NCBI RefSeq assembly: GCF_012933365.1
Contig: NZ_JABBVZ010000029.1
Span: forward strand, 1 to 42,454
Source: Sulfobacillus harzensis
GTDB taxonomy: Bacteria; Bacillota; Sulfobacillia; Sulfobacillales; Sulfobacillaceae
DNA: 42,454 bases
Reading direction: 5' to 3'
Part shown: piece by piece, positions 42,270 to 42,454 of the stretch
How positions within the stretch are numbered: the stretch's first letter is position 1
Layout: each line of letters begins with the position of its first letter
Made by a program: the position numbers and the translations under genes
The notes under the pieces: generated by a model
Databases searched by the model: none
What the model saw: only the letters and a program-made list of their open reading frames with translations
What the model was told of the DNA's origin: nothing

Positions 42270-42454
42270 TTATCTATCCTCCGCGAGTATTTGCGGCAAG
42301 CGGCGCAAGAGTCCCATCATGAGCTTCACGCTATATTGGATTTCGGGGTCCTTCAAACTCCGCATGAGACCGGTCAACGTCACCCGCGACGTGTCGTTGC
42401 GAACCGTTTCGGTCACGTCCGACAGCGCGTGGGTGGCCCGAATCCCTAAGTCGA
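42270..42454 (-). CDS. DUF1641 family protein, C-terminal part
   Basis: A gene running in from beyond the window; only the last 60 or so codons are visible, ending AEDR at TAA 42270-42272. LTGLMRSLKDPEIQYSVKLM and GLLRRLPQIL match the DUF1641 pattern (LLGLLxALRDPEVQRGLxF). DUF1641 genes often accompany sulfide:quinone oxidoreductases or formate dehydrogenases, so a sulfur-oxidation locus may lie to the right. That part is inference. Confidence 0.65.
   Translation of the reverse strand, partial: DLGIRATHALSDVTETVRNDTSRVTLTGLMRSLKDPEIQYSVKLMMGLLRRLPQILAEDR

Noticed and set aside
1..42454. CRISPR arrays, tRNA or rRNA genes
   Set aside because: I looked for regularly spaced repeats and for tRNA or rRNA signature sequences and saw none; a computed search would be more reliable.

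Overview
The window looks like a chromosomal segment of a G+C-rich, Gram-positive-type bacterium. Strong AGGAGG ribosome-binding sites, frequent GTG and TTG starts, lipoprotein substrate-binding proteins, a YhgE/Pip protein, a FapA (DUF342) protein, a GH18 lipoprotein and a CoA-disulfide-reductase/rhodanese fusion would fit a Bacillota lineage such as Sulfobacillus or a relative. That placement is inference from gene content. No rRNA, tRNA or CRISPR array was recognised.

Left part (1-9 kb). This is an accessory region: a DUF1835 protein, an intact Phd/PIN toxin-antitoxin pair with a visible operator, a GrpB-like protein, a MOSC protein, and a second toxin-antitoxin pair whose ParE-like toxin is broken by an 11-bp tandem duplication. 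A group II intron follows (about 4490-6715, minus strand). Its reverse transcriptase is split by a ~316-bp insertion with long terminal inverted repeats. A DMT-family exporter and a DIP1984-family protein come next.

Middle part (9-29.6 kb). In order: a RibD-type reductase; an MFS exporter with its ArsR-type regulator; a flavin reductase; a minus-strand operon of a damaged DHA2 exporter, a MaoC dehydratase, a Gfo/Idh/MocA oxidoreductase and a homologue of cyanobacterial acyl-ACP reductase; a methyltransferase; a LapA-like membrane protein; a GntR-peptide ABC importer-gamma-glutamyltransferase operon; a histidine phosphatase; a GH18 lipoprotein; and a sugar ABC importer. Both importers lack ATPase genes here.

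Right part (29.6-42.4 kb). A tightly overlapping minus-strand operon encodes a receiver protein, FapA, an unknown protein, a small secreted protein, a DegS-like kinase and a TPR/HD-GYP protein with a degenerate HD motif. Upstream is a 154-bp MITE-like unit, then rsgA. The rsgA leader is striking: a promoter, a 20-codon ORF with a strong ribosome-binding site, a terminator hairpin nested inside an 11-bp stem that sequesters the rsgA ribosome-binding site, and apparently no standard start codon at the expected position. A VOC protein, a TetR/YhgE pair with a perfect palindromic operator, a radical SAM/SPASM protein, and a CoA-disulfide reductase-rhodanese gene behind a CsoR/CstR-like operator follow. 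A partial DUF1641 gene closes the window.

The best candidates for something undescribed are the rsgA leader, the six-gene signalling operon and the acyl-ACP-reductase-like operon.
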